A stretch of 25,577 bases of DNA. Origin: Acidobacteriota bacterium. GTDB lineage: Bacteria > Acidobacteriota > Terriglobia > Acidiferrales > UBA7541. The translations under genes were made by a program, and so were the position numbers. The stretch is from the NCBI GenBank assembly GCA_003224195.1, contig QHYP01000048.1:1-25577 (forward strand), written 5' to 3'. Within the stretch, counting starts at the first letter, position 1, and every line of letters starts with the position of its first letter. The notes below the pieces were generated by a model. It was not told the origin of the DNA and did no database searches. It worked only from the letters and a program-made list of their open reading frames with translations. Shown here piece after piece: positions 1 to 7,935 of this stretch.

Positions 1-1007
1 TAGTCGCGGACCACAAGTCCCCCGATGGTCGAGAGCTTTAGAAAGGTGTTGCCTAAATTGCCGTTCCTCGGGAATCCGCTGGCGTCGAGCGTCGTGTCGA
101 AGCTGCCGTTTCCAACTAACAGGTAGATGTTACCCGCATCGTCGGCGGCCGGGCCGGCGCCGCTCATCCAAATCCCGCCTTCACTGCCATTCGGCGTCAC
201 GTTCAACACGCTGGCCTGGGCCAGCGTTGCTGCGTCAAAGCCGATGATCCAGCTCGTGTACGGCCTGATGTCGCAATGCGATGACCAACTCGTGTAAACG
301 ATTCCGTTGACCAAGAGCAGTCCGGGTCTTTCCTTGTACTGCTTCGGATCAAAGACCACGTAGCCTTCGCTGCTGTTGTCACCGGTTCCGGGAAACGTCG
401 CCTGAATGTTGACCGGGCCGCCAAATTCCTCCTCCCCGGTCGTCACATCGAGCGCATGTAAACGCTGGAAGTAAAAGCCCAAGTCACCTTTCGACATTGC
501 CACCACGTAGATCGTGCCATTCGGTCCGCGCGTAGGGTCAATGACCGGCGTTGCCGTGATGCCGATTTCCGGTCTCACCTGGTCGCAGCCGCGATCATCG
601 CTGGAAGTTTCGCCGGCCCCGAGCAGCGAAGCCTGCCAGATGAGTTCCCCGGTGTCCGCGTCAAATGCGTAGACGCTGTCGTGCTCGGTTGCGACGTATA
701 AAATGTTGTGGGTCCTGCCCGCGACGTTCACGTTAGACAAGTAGAGCGGCTGCGCATCAACCTTGCCGTCCACGTCGAGAAATCCAATCTTGCCGAAACT
801 GTTCGAGTTCACGTTACCGGGAGTAAGAGTGGTTTCATTGAGATACCGCCCGGTGCGCGCGTTGTCGTTGTGGTAGGTCAAGACGTTTGTCTGTGGCGAA
901 CACGGAATTACTCCGAGCAAGACGAAGAGTGCGAGCAGACGGCTCCGCTGAGAAAACAAGCCATTCCGAATGCGCCCGCTGTGAAGCGAGTGAGAGCAAA
1001 AGCCCAT
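1..1007 (-). CDS. Secreted PQQ-type beta-propeller protein (partial, 3' end outside window)
   Basis: The frame is open from the ATG at 1007 to the left edge (335 codons seen). A purine-rich GGAGGGG lies 6 nt before the ATG, which fixes the start. The N-terminus has arginines followed by a hydrophobic run (LLALFVLLGVIPCS), so it is probably exported; the P before the Cys does not fit a normal lipobox. After it come NVLTYHNDNARTG and blade motifs such as VYAFDADTGELIW, the signature of PQQ/BamB-like propeller blades. Such proteins either bind pyrroloquinoline quinone as dehydrogenases or act as periplasmic scaffolds. Only about the first half is visible, so no cofactor-binding or catalytic residues can be judged. 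It is the last gene of the leftward set but lies 812 bp from the next gene, so it probably has its own promoter. The family assignment is firm; substrate and role are unknown. Confidence 0.8.
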   Translation of the reverse strand, partial: MGFCSHSLHSGRIRNGLFSQRSRLLALFVLLGVIPCSPQTNVLTYHNDNARTGRYLNETTLTPGNVNSNSFGKIGFLDVDGKVDAQPLYLSNVNVAGRTHNILYVATEHDSVYAFDADTGELIWQASLLGAGETSSDDRGCDQVRPEIGITATPVIDPTRGPNGTIYVVAMSKGDLGFYFQRLHALDVTTGEEEFGGPVNIQATFPGTGDNSSEGYVVFDPKQYKERPGLLLVNGIVYTSWSSHCDIRPYTSWIIGFDAATLAQASVLNVTPNGSEGGIWMSGAGPAADDAGNIYLLVGNGSFDTTLDASGFPRNGNLGNTFLKLSTIGGLVVRD

Positions 1008-1269
1008 TGGTATCCCCTCCGGCCGTGAACATCTGGCCTTTGAACAGAACAGTTTGTGACTCCCTATTCGGTGAGCCCTGTTTTGTGAGAACGACCAACT
1101 TGCAGTATTGAATGGGGGCAGCGCCCTCGGGAGTCTTCGCTTGGCGTTTTGACCGGGGCCGTCCAAAACGCGCCAGAAGTGCGCCCTTATGCTTTAGGGC
1201 TCCCTGCAATTCCCGCTTGCCTGCATAACCGAAAACTCAGGAGGAGGGCAATAGAGAAAACACCGGAGG

Positions 1270-1314
1270 CAATCACGGGAAAATACCTTAGACAATCGCG
1301 AGGGAATACCTTAC
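1270..1314. repeat. Imperfect tandem direct repeat, about 22 bp, two copies
   Basis: The copies at 1270-1290 and 1293-1314 share CAATC(A/G)CG followed by GGGAA(AA)TACCTTA, with a period of about 23-24 bp (two helical turns). They lie about 270 bp upstream of the minus-strand beta-propeller gene. The spacing would suit a dimeric regulator, but no protein is known to bind here. Confidence 0.45.
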
Positions 1315-1471
1315 CTATGGGAGTCTGGACGGGTCGGCCCCGTGCCGCAGCCTCCACGACGACTCAAGACCCCGGCGGTTCGTCCTTCCCGACCCTGTCA
1401 GGAAGGCGGGGACCCTTTCGCGATTGTCCCCTTGCCACTGCGTTTTCCACAGCCTCCCCTCGCGTTATCGA

Positions 1472-1500
1472 TTGACAGAACTATACTAGTATGGTAACAT
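1472..1500 (+). promoter_or_regulatory. Sigma-70-like promoter with palindromic spacer
   Basis: A perfect -35 box TTGACA (1472-1477) and TAACAT (1495-1500) are separated by exactly 17 nt. The spacer contains the perfect palindrome ATACTAGTAT (1483-1492), which could be an operator. The site faces right, but no plus-strand gene follows before 23.5 kb, so it either serves an unrecognised small RNA, is a relic, or is a chance match. Confidence 0.35.
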
Positions 1501-1581
1501 ACGTCTCAAATTTGGGTTACGGATTGCCCTGACTCTGCGTCCGGCCGGCCCGGAGCATCCGCTCTTTGACAATTCGACGCC

Positions 1582-1753
1582 TAACTCCTTTACAGGCACA
1601 TTCTTACAAACTCCCTCGTTGCCAATTCCTTTGCTACCAATCTCTTACGGAGCCGGACCGTAACGATATGTCAACAAACCACTTATAAGTCCTTTCGCAG
1701 CACATCATTACGGGAACAGTCGCCTCTAAGTCCTTTCCTAGCACATCGTTGCG
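1582..1753. repeat. Three-copy degenerate direct repeat (TAAGTCCTTT..AGCACATC)
   Basis: Two clear copies, TAAGTCCTTT-NN-AGCACATC-NTTNCG, are at 1686-1712 and 1727-1753, 41 bp apart. A more diverged copy (TAACTCCTTTACAGGCACATTCTTA) is at 1582-1606. They lie just downstream of the DUF885 gene. They are probably a dispersed intergenic repeat of this genome; nothing in the window indicates a function. Confidence 0.5.
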
Positions 1754-1819
1754 AAAAACAGGGGGGTGGGGGGTGCCCTGAACCGACACTTCCAATTTCC
1801 GGAGCCATTCCGGCAACTC

Positions 1820-3658
1820 TTACTTCGCTCCGGCCGCCTGCGCCGCAATCCAGCCCTTCATGTGCTTCTCCAGCAGGCCCAGCGGGACGGCGCCTTGCTC
1901 CAGCACCGCGTCGTGAAATTTCCGTACGTCGAATTTCGCGCCCAGCTTCGCCTCCGCTTCGCGGCGCAGCTCGCGAATCTTCATCTGGCCGATCTTGTAC
2001 GCCAGCGCCTGCCCCGGCCAGACGATGTAGCGGTCCACTTCGACGGTGATGTCCTGGTCCGTCTTCCCCGTGTTCTCGCGGAAAAAATCAATCGCTTGCT
2101 GGCGCGTCCAGCCCATCGCGTGCATTCCCGTGTCCACCACCAGCCGCACCGCGCGCCACATCTCGTAAGTCAGTTGCCCGAATTTCGAGTACGGGTCGGT
2201 GTAAAAACCCATCTCCTCGCCGAGGCTTTCCGCATACAGCGCCCAGCCTTCGACGAACGCGGAATAGCCAACGTGCTTGCGAAATTCCGGCGCGCCTCCT
2301 AATTCCTGCGCCAGGGCAATCTGGATGTGATGTCCCGGCACGGCCTCGTGCATACTCAGAGCTTCCATTTCCCATTTTGGCCGCGCCTGCAGATTGTAGG
2401 TGTTCACAAAATATTGTCCCGGACGCCCCGCGCTCGGCGCTCCGGGTTCGTAGTAGGCGGTGGTTTGCGAAGGCGCCTTGAACTCCGGGATCGGCGTCAC
2501 ACCGTAGGGCAGGCGCGGCAGCTTGCCGAAAAGATGCGCGAGTTGCGGATCGGCTTTCTTCGCGATGATGCGGTAGCCGTTTACGAGGTCTTCGGCCTTG
2601 TCGTAATAAAAGCGCGGATCGGTCCGGAGAAATTCCGTGAAATCGTGGAAGCTGCCTGAAAAGCCGGTCGAGGCGATGACTTTGTCCATCTCCGCGCGGA
2701 TGCGCTTCACTTCCACGAGGCCGATCTCGTGGATCTGCTGCGGCGTCAGGTTCGTGGTCGTTTGCCAGCGCACGCGAAAGGCATAGGTTTGCGCGCCGTC
2801 CGGTAAGGCGGCCCCAGCAATCGTCTCGCGGCACGCGGGCAGATACGATTGCGTGAAAAAGTCGTGCAGCCTCTGGAAGGCCGGCGCGACCGCGCTCGCG
2901 TAGATAGTCTTGGCCCTTTCGGTCAGCCGCGCGCGTTCCGCCTCCGGAAATCCCGCGGGAAATTCATGGAAGGACTGGAGCAGTGCGCTGGCCAGCGGAT
3001 CGGGGGGAACGAGGTCTGCGATCTGTTTGGGAACGTCGCGCAGCGCAATCTTTGGCGGGGTGTAGCCGCTTTTCAATCCCTCTTGCAAGAGCGCGATCTG
3101 CTGATCGACGGCCTTCGGCAGCGTTTCGAGGCGCGCCAGGATGTCCTCGTAATCCGACGCGCTCAGGTGCGGCATGCTGGCAATCGTGCTGGCGGCTTCT
3201 TGCTGGATGCCGCCGATCTGGAGGACGGGCATCCAGAGATTCCGCGGCACTACATTCCGCAAGGGGTTCGGTTCGTCGCCGTATTTCAACCCTTCTTCGG
3301 CTGTTTCCAGAAGTTCGCGATAGAGGTCGTAGTTCAATTGCTCGTTCGCAGGCAGCGCATCATGCGAGAAAGTTTTCAGCCTGGCGTGACTTTCGTGAAG
3401 ATGCTGCTTGCGCTTCTCGATTCCTTGGGCCGAATCGTCGGTCCAGCGCCGATTTTGCCCCGGATAACCGACGGCAGTGGCCGTCTCCGGGTATTCCGCT
3501 ATCCAACGCTTCCAGTCTTCTTCAAGGTAGGTGCGGAATTTGCGCGCGGCTTCCGCAGGAGCACCGCCTGTCGTTCCGGCCGCCTGCGCCAGAACGATCG
3601 CGGGATACATCAGCCAAACTGCGGCGCCGGCCATCGCCGAGAAAAACATGATTCGCAT
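1820..3658 (-). CDS. Secreted DUF885-family peptidase-like protein
   Basis: This is a 612-residue protein with a Sec signal peptide at residues 1-25 (hydrophobic core, then a VLA-Q cleavage site). The C-terminal half carries the DUF885 hallmarks: HEAVPGHH at about residues 437-444, EGWALYAE at about 470-477, and VDTGMHAMGW and RYIVWPGQALAYKIG after that. The H-E-x-x-x-G-H-H core with a downstream Glu-rich helix resembles a gluzincin-type zinc site, so a periplasmic metallopeptidase is the natural inference; few members have been characterised. I chose the ATG at 3658 because GGAAGGAG sits 5 nt before it. A GTG at 3664 would overlap the cmk stop by 4 bp but leaves no room for that ribosome site. 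It follows cmk by 2 bp and is probably co-transcribed with it. No frameshift or missing motif is seen. Confidence 0.88.
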   Translation of the reverse strand: MRIMFFSAMAGAAVWLMYPAIVLAQAAGTTGGAPAEAARKFRTYLEEDWKRWIAEYPETATAVGYPGQNRRWTDDSAQGIEKRKQHLHESHARLKTFSHDALPANEQLNYDLYRELLETAEEGLKYGDEPNPLRNVVPRNLWMPVLQIGGIQQEAASTIASMPHLSASDYEDILARLETLPKAVDQQIALLQEGLKSGYTPPKIALRDVPKQIADLVPPDPLASALLQSFHEFPAGFPEAERARLTERAKTIYASAVAPAFQRLHDFFTQSYLPACRETIAGAALPDGAQTYAFRVRWQTTTNLTPQQIHEIGLVEVKRIRAEMDKVIASTGFSGSFHDFTEFLRTDPRFYYDKAEDLVNGYRIIAKKADPQLAHLFGKLPRLPYGVTPIPEFKAPSQTTAYYEPGAPSAGRPGQYFVNTYNLQARPKWEMEALSMHEAVPGHHIQIALAQELGGAPEFRKHVGYSAFVEGWALYAESLGEEMGFYTDPYSKFGQLTYEMWRAVRLVVDTGMHAMGWTRQQAIDFFRENTGKTDQDITVEVDRYIVWPGQALAYKIGQMKIRELRREAEAKLGAKFDVRKFHDAVLEQGAVPLGLLEKHMKGWIAAQAAGAK

Positions 3659-3660
3659 CC

Positions 3661-4380
3661 TCACTCCTTCCCTGCTGCTCGTGCCACCTCTTTCTCTCTT
3701 TCGCGCGCGAGCATCACCACCAAGCGCGCAGTCTCTTCGACGTTCATTCCCGTGTTGTCTACGAGCACCGCGTCGGCGGCGCGCACGAGCGGGGACACTT
3801 TTCGCTCCCGGTCGCGCTTGTCCCGCTCATGTACCTCGTCAAGTACCTCCTCGACGGTCATCGCCTCGCCTTTTTCCCGGTGCTCTTTCCAACGGCGCTC
3901 GGCGCGGACTTCCGGCGTGGCGTCCAAGAAAATCTTCAGCTCGGCTTGGGGGAAGACGACGGTGCCGATATCCCGGCCTTCCATCACGATGCCGCCGCCC
4001 GCGCCGGCGCGCTGTTGTTCTGCGACGAGAACGGCGCGCACGCCCGCAATCGTGGCAAGCCGCGATGCGGCTTGCGCCACCTCCGGCGTGCGGATTGCCT
4101 CCGTCACTTCGCGCCCATCGAGAAATACGCGGTTCTTCACTCCCGTGGCAGCTTGCTCGGACGTTGGCGGGCGCAGCTCGATGTGCGTATCCCGCGCCAG
4201 CGCGACAAGACGCGCCTCGTCGTCCATCGGCACCTGCCGCTCGAGCGCCTTCAGCGCCAGCGCGCGGTACATCGCGCCACTGTCGAGATACACATACCCC
4301 AGAACTTCGGCAATACGCCGCGCGACGCTGCTCTTCCCCGAGCCGGCCGGGCCGTCAATGGTGATGGTGAGTTTTTGCAT
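3661..4380 (-). CDS. cmk: Cytidylate kinase
   Basis: A 239-residue cytosolic enzyme that phosphorylates CMP and dCMP with ATP. The P-loop GPAGSGKSS is at residues 10-18, followed by the family motif LDSGAMYRAL at 32-41. GRDIGTVVFP at 135-144 and the R-rich lid region RDKRDRERKVSPL at 186-198 are also present. This is slightly longer than the usual 220-230 residues, with the excess in a charged C-terminal tail. The start at 4380 gives the expected MQKLTITIDGPAGSGKS opening; an upstream in-frame ATG at 4428 would translate through a REP-like hairpin and is less likely. It sits between fabI (82 bp upstream) and the DUF885 gene (2 bp downstream). Confidence 0.95.
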   Translation of the reverse strand: MQKLTITIDGPAGSGKSSVARRIAEVLGYVYLDSGAMYRALALKALERQVPMDDEARLVALARDTHIELRPPTSEQAATGVKNRVFLDGREVTEAIRTPEVAQAASRLATIAGVRAVLVAEQQRAGAGGGIVMEGRDIGTVVFPQAELKIFLDATPEVRAERRWKEHREKGEAMTVEEVLDEVHERDKRDRERKVSPLVRAADAVLVDNTGMNVEETARLVVMLAREREKEVARAAGKE

Positions 4381-4383
4381 TTC

Positions 4384-4408
4384 GTGGCACAGCCGCTCTT
4401 GGCTGTGC
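4384..4408. repeat. REP-like hairpin in the cmk leader
   Basis: GCACAGCC (4387-4394) pairs perfectly with GGCTGTGC (4401-4408) around a 6-nt loop, preceded by a conserved GTG. The same GTGGCACAG opening occurs at 9741 and, inverted, at 9813-9821, so this is one member of a dispersed family. It ends 4 nt before the cmk start codon and could occlude ribosome access. Confidence 0.6.
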
Positions 4409-4462
4409 GGCCAGATTTCTTCCGCCAATCCAACACGGCACGCGCAGCGGTACCTGTGCGAC

Positions 4463-5227
<765 letters not shown>

Positions 5228-5273
5228 GCAAGGTCCCCCAGCGGGGCAGAGGTCCGCCCCCACACACAAGATT

Positions 5274-7262
5274 TCAAATGCGATGGAACGCGCGCTCGAT
5301 TTCTTTCAGCGAATAACGCAAAACGACCGGCCGCCCGTGCGGGCAGCTCATCGGGCAATCGGTTTTCGCAAGCGCGCCGAGCAGCCACTCCATTTTTGTC
5401 TGGTCGAGCGGCATGTTGACTTTGATCGCCGCATGGCAGGACGTCGAAGCGGCAATCTTCGCCTGCAGCGTCTCGATGGAGATAGCGGCGTTTTCCCGCT
5501 CGATGCCGTCAAGAATTTCCGTGAGCAGCTTTTCCGAGTCGCCCGCGGCGATGCCTGCCGGCACGGCCTGAATCGCCACGCTGCGCGGCCCCATCGGCTC
5601 GACCTCGAAGCCGTTCGCCGCCAGCTCTTCGGCGATGCGCTCGAAAATGACGAGCTGGCGCGGCGCAAGCTCGGCGACGATCGGCATGAGCATGCGCTGG
5701 CTTTCGACTCTGCCGGCGCGGCGCGCAGCGAGGTGCTGTTCAAAGAGCACGCGCTCGTGCGCCACATGCTGATCCACAATCCAGAGGCCCTGGCCGTTCA
5801 CGGCAACGATGAAGCTCGAGCTGACCTGTCCGAGCGGCTTCAGATCCGCGATTTCGTCCGGATGCGGAAGCGTCGCCGGCGCATTGGCCGCTTGTGCTCC
5901 TTGTGCAGCAGGCCAGTCTGCGATTGCAGGATTTTCTGCCGCAGGCGCCACGGCCGCGCCGAACGCAGGTCCCGGTTCAAAGGCAAAGCGCTGTTCAAGG
6001 GGGCGGAGCGGCGCGGGCGTGAGATCGAAAGCGCCAAGTCCGCCGTCGGAGCCGACTCCCGAGCCGAGACCAATTTCTTCGAGGGCAGCCATCGGGGGAA
6101 TGACCGCACGCGGCGGCCCGGTTACGCCGGAAGCTGTTGCGGCCACGTGGGCGGCTTGGAGCGCGCCAGGTTGTGCTGGAACCGCGGCACCGGCCGCTGT
6201 CGCGAAGCTCGCAATCGGCCGCGCCTTCACGAGCGCCTGGCGAATCGCGTCGCGCGTGAAGTCGTGCACGAATTGCGGATGACGGAAGCGCACTTCGATT
6301 TTCGCCGGGTGGACGTTCACATCCACTTCGTCGTAGGGCATGTCGAGAAAGAGCAGGACGGCCGGATAGATCGCCGCCGGAAGAATGTTGCGATAGGCTT
6401 CGTGAATGGCGTGGAGAATCAAGCGATCGCGCACCAGCCGGCGATTCACGAAAATATAAATGCCGTTGCGATTGGGGCGCTGAACTTCCGGGCGCGAGGT
6501 GAAGCCCGAGACCGTGAGCGTCGCGGCTTCTTCACCGGGCTCGAGCTCCGGTTCCATGATGGCGGCGCGGAAGGGGCCCGACGCGGCAGGAATTTCTGCC
6601 AGTTCGTCGAGCGATTGGCGGCCAAAGATTTGATAGACGCGGTCGGCGAGTTTCTCAACCGGCGCGCAGTCCAGAATTTCCTGTGTCGGCGTCTTCAGGA
6701 GAAATTGTTTGTCGGGATTCGCGAGCGCATAGTGGGTCACGAGCGAAGCAATGTGGCCGAGCTCGGTTGTGTCGGATTTCAAGAACTTGCGCCGCGCGGG
6801 CACGCAATAGAAAAGATCGGCCACGCTGATGGTTGTTCCCGTGGGCAGGCCGGCGGGCTTCACGCCGACAAGTTTTCCGCCGGCAAATTCGATGCGCGTG
6901 CCTTCGGCTTCTTCTTCCGCGCGGGTCTCGAGGAGAAGTCGAGAAACGGCCGCGACCGAAGGCAGGGCTTCGCCGCGAAACCCGAGCGTGGCGATGGAGA
7001 GCAAATCGTCCACGGTGCGGAGCTTGCTCGTGGCGTGGCGCTCGAAGGCCAGGAGCGCATCGTCGTGGCTCATACCGTGGCCCTCGTCAATCACGCGAAT
7101 CATGCGCTTGCCGCCGGCCTCCACTTCGACGCGGACACTCTTGGCGCCGGCATCGAGCGCGTTTTCGAGCAACTCCTTGACGACGGAGGCGGGCCGCTCG
7201 ACAACCTCGCCCGCGGCGATTTTGTTGGCGACAGCTTCCGGCAATATGTGTATCCGGCTCAT
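5274..7262 (-). CDS. mutL: DNA mismatch repair protein MutL (endonuclease type)
   Basis: A 662-residue protein coordinating mismatch repair between MutS and downstream nucleases. The N-terminal GHKL ATPase has ELLENALDAGA (E33, N34), DEGHGM at 59-64, GFRGEAL at 94-100 and DVNVHPAK at 314-321. A low-complexity Ala/Pro linker spans about 350-465. The C-terminal domain carries DQHVAHERVLFE at 497-508, close to the DQHA(X)2E(X)4E endonuclease motif, plus SCHAAIK (608-614) and CPHGRP (640-645) that bind the metal. So this is the nicking MutL of organisms without MutH. The ATG at 7262 overlaps the stop codon of the upstream transposase (ATGA). The RAYT element sits directly in front of the gene, so mutL may depend on read-through from aspS or on a promoter inside the element. 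No mutS is in the window. Confidence 0.96.
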   Translation of the reverse strand: MSRIHILPEAVANKIAAGEVVERPASVVKELLENALDAGAKSVRVEVEAGGKRMIRVIDEGHGMSHDDALLAFERHATSKLRTVDDLLSIATLGFRGEALPSVAAVSRLLLETRAEEEAEGTRIEFAGGKLVGVKPAGLPTGTTISVADLFYCVPARRKFLKSDTTELGHIASLVTHYALANPDKQFLLKTPTQEILDCAPVEKLADRVYQIFGRQSLDELAEIPAASGPFRAAIMEPELEPGEEAATLTVSGFTSRPEVQRPNRNGIYIFVNRRLVRDRLILHAIHEAYRNILPAAIYPAVLLFLDMPYDEVDVNVHPAKIEVRFRHPQFVHDFTRDAIRQALVKARPIASFATAAGAAVPAQPGALQAAHVAATASGVTGPPRAVIPPMAALEEIGLGSGVGSDGGLGAFDLTPAPLRPLEQRFAFEPGPAFGAAVAPAAENPAIADWPAAQGAQAANAPATLPHPDEIADLKPLGQVSSSFIVAVNGQGLWIVDQHVAHERVLFEQHLAARRAGRVESQRMLMPIVAELAPRQLVIFERIAEELAANGFEVEPMGPRSVAIQAVPAGIAAGDSEKLLTEILDGIERENAAISIETLQAKIAASTSCHAAIKVNMPLDQTKMEWLLGALAKTDCPMSCPHGRPVVLRYSLKEIERAFHRI

Positions 7263-7813
7263 CCGTGTTGCTCTTTAGGAGGCCGGAGCTTTAGCTCCGG
7301 CGTTGCAGACGATGTGATTTGGGCTTCAGCCCCTGAAGCCCGCTGCGAATATTTGCTTGGCATCGGATCGAGGGTAAATTGGCCAGCGCCGGAGGAATAT
7401 GGCCAGTCCTGCGGTTTTTGGACGAGCTTTACTCGGACAGGGTTCATTCGAATGTATTCGACTTTAGTTCGCCAGTCGTTCACGTCTCGGATGGTCCAAT
7501 CGTAGAAGCCTTGCTGCCAGATTTCCATCTTTTGGTTGCATTCTTTGTGAATTTGGTAGGAGCTGCTGCCTTTAATTAGCTGGATGGCTTTTTCAAGGTT
7601 TGTCGTTGTGGTTAGCGTCAGCAGCAAATGGAGATGATTGGGCATGACAACAAATTCGTGGAGTAGGTATGCTTTTTTTTCGCGATAGTGAAAGAGGGAC
7701 CTTATCAGGATTTCGGCATTTTCGGGGACTTGGAAGACGGTGCGGCCCTGCCAGCACTTCGTGGTGACAAAGTAGGAGATGACTGGAGCGGTTCGGTGCT
7801 TCGGTGCTGTCAT
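7259..7813 (-). CDS. REP-associated tyrosine transposase (RAYT, IS200/Y1 family)
   Basis: A 184-residue single-strand DNA nuclease of the HUH/Y1 superfamily. The HUH motif is in VVMPNHLHLLL (H60 and H62); a likely catalytic Tyr is Y86 in KGSSSYQIHKE. The downstream WQQGFYDWTIRD and YIRMNPVRVKLV..WPYSS blocks are typical of RAYTs, which act on REP palindromes rather than moving classical IS ends. About 25 C-terminal residues are encoded by the left REP pair of the element itself, and the frame ends in a TGA that overlaps the mutL ATG. Base composition is clearly lower in G+C (mid-40s%) than the neighbours, suggesting acquisition. The ATG at 7813 has only a weak GAAGAAAG ribosome site. All family motifs are intact, so it may be active. 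Confidence 0.9.
   Translation of the reverse strand: MTAPKHRTAPVISYFVTTKCWQGRTVFQVPENAEILIRSLFHYREKKAYLLHEFVVMPNHLHLLLTLTTTTNLEKAIQLIKGSSSYQIHKECNQKMEIWQQGFYDWTIRDVNDWRTKVEYIRMNPVRVKLVQKPQDWPYSSGAGQFTLDPMPSKYSQRASGAEAQITSSATPELKLRPPKEQHG
7273..7341. repeat. Left REP pair of the RAYT element
   Basis: There are two hairpins: GCCGGAGCT/AGCTCCGGC with a 2-nt loop (7282-7301), and GGGCTTCA/TGAAGCCC with a 5-nt loop (7321-7341). The conserved GGAG directly precedes the outer hairpin, comparable to the tetranucleotide that RAYTs recognise next to a REP. This DNA also codes for the transposase C-terminus. Confidence 0.8.
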
Positions 7814-7825
7814 TTACAAGCTTTC

Positions 7826-7892
7826 TTCAGGGGCTAAAGCCCCCTTTTGCGGCCGTTTCTTCCGCCGGGGCTGAAGCCCCGGCCTCCTAAAG
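7826..7892. repeat. Right REP pair of the RAYT element
   Basis: The hairpins are GGGGCT/AGCCCC (7830-7843) and GCCGGGGCT/AGCCCCGGC (7864-7883), followed by CTCCTAAAG, the mirror image of the left end. The outer copy differs from the left outer copy at three positions, two of which are compensating stem changes, so the pairing is preserved. Confidence 0.8.
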
Positions 7893-7935
7893 AAAAGGCA
7901 CACTGCTCAAAGCCCCTGAGCCCGGAACCAGAGCA

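Larger units (their letters stand above)
1008..1819. other. 812-bp non-coding region with repeats and a promoter-like site
   Basis: No convincing gene lies here; the short open frames at 1149-1475 and 1634-1816 lack good start signals and recognisable protein features. What can be seen: an imperfect tandem direct repeat at 1270-1290 and 1293-1314 (core GGGAAATACCTTA); a near-consensus sigma-70 promoter facing right at 1472-1500, overlapping the 10-bp palindrome ATACTAGTAT; and a second repeat family at 1582-1606, 1686-1712 and 1727-1753. A G-rich tract (gggggtggggggt) lies at about 1760-1777. The region probably holds the control region of the beta-propeller gene plus decayed repeat DNA. Confidence 0.6.
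7273..7892. mobile_element. RAYT element bounded by inverted REP pairs
   Basis: The outer repeats at 7273-7301 and 7864-7892 are inverted copies of each other: both read CTTTAGGAGGCCGG inward, and each contains a hairpin with a 9-bp stem (7282-7290/7293-7301 and 7864-7872/7875-7883). Inside them is a second inverted pair at 7321-7341 and 7826-7843 (GGGCTTNAGCCCCTGAAG, one mismatch). The transposase gene lies between. This symmetric REP-RAYT-REP arrangement resembles BIME-flanked RAYTs. No target-site duplication is evident, as expected for Y1 enzymes. The left end is 10 bp from the mutL start codon, the right end 43 bp from the aspS stop. Confidence 0.85.

Noticed and set aside
1149..1475. 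108-codon plus-strand frame in the non-coding region
   Set aside because: No ribosome site before the ATG, no recognisable protein character, and it overlaps direct repeats.
1270..1753. CRISPR array
   Set aside because: The two sets of repeats are degenerate, of different families, and unevenly spaced; no cas genes are present.
1634..1816. 60-codon minus-strand frame after the DUF885 gene
   Set aside because: Its amino acids simply mirror the direct repeats at 1686-1753; there is no sign of coding selection.
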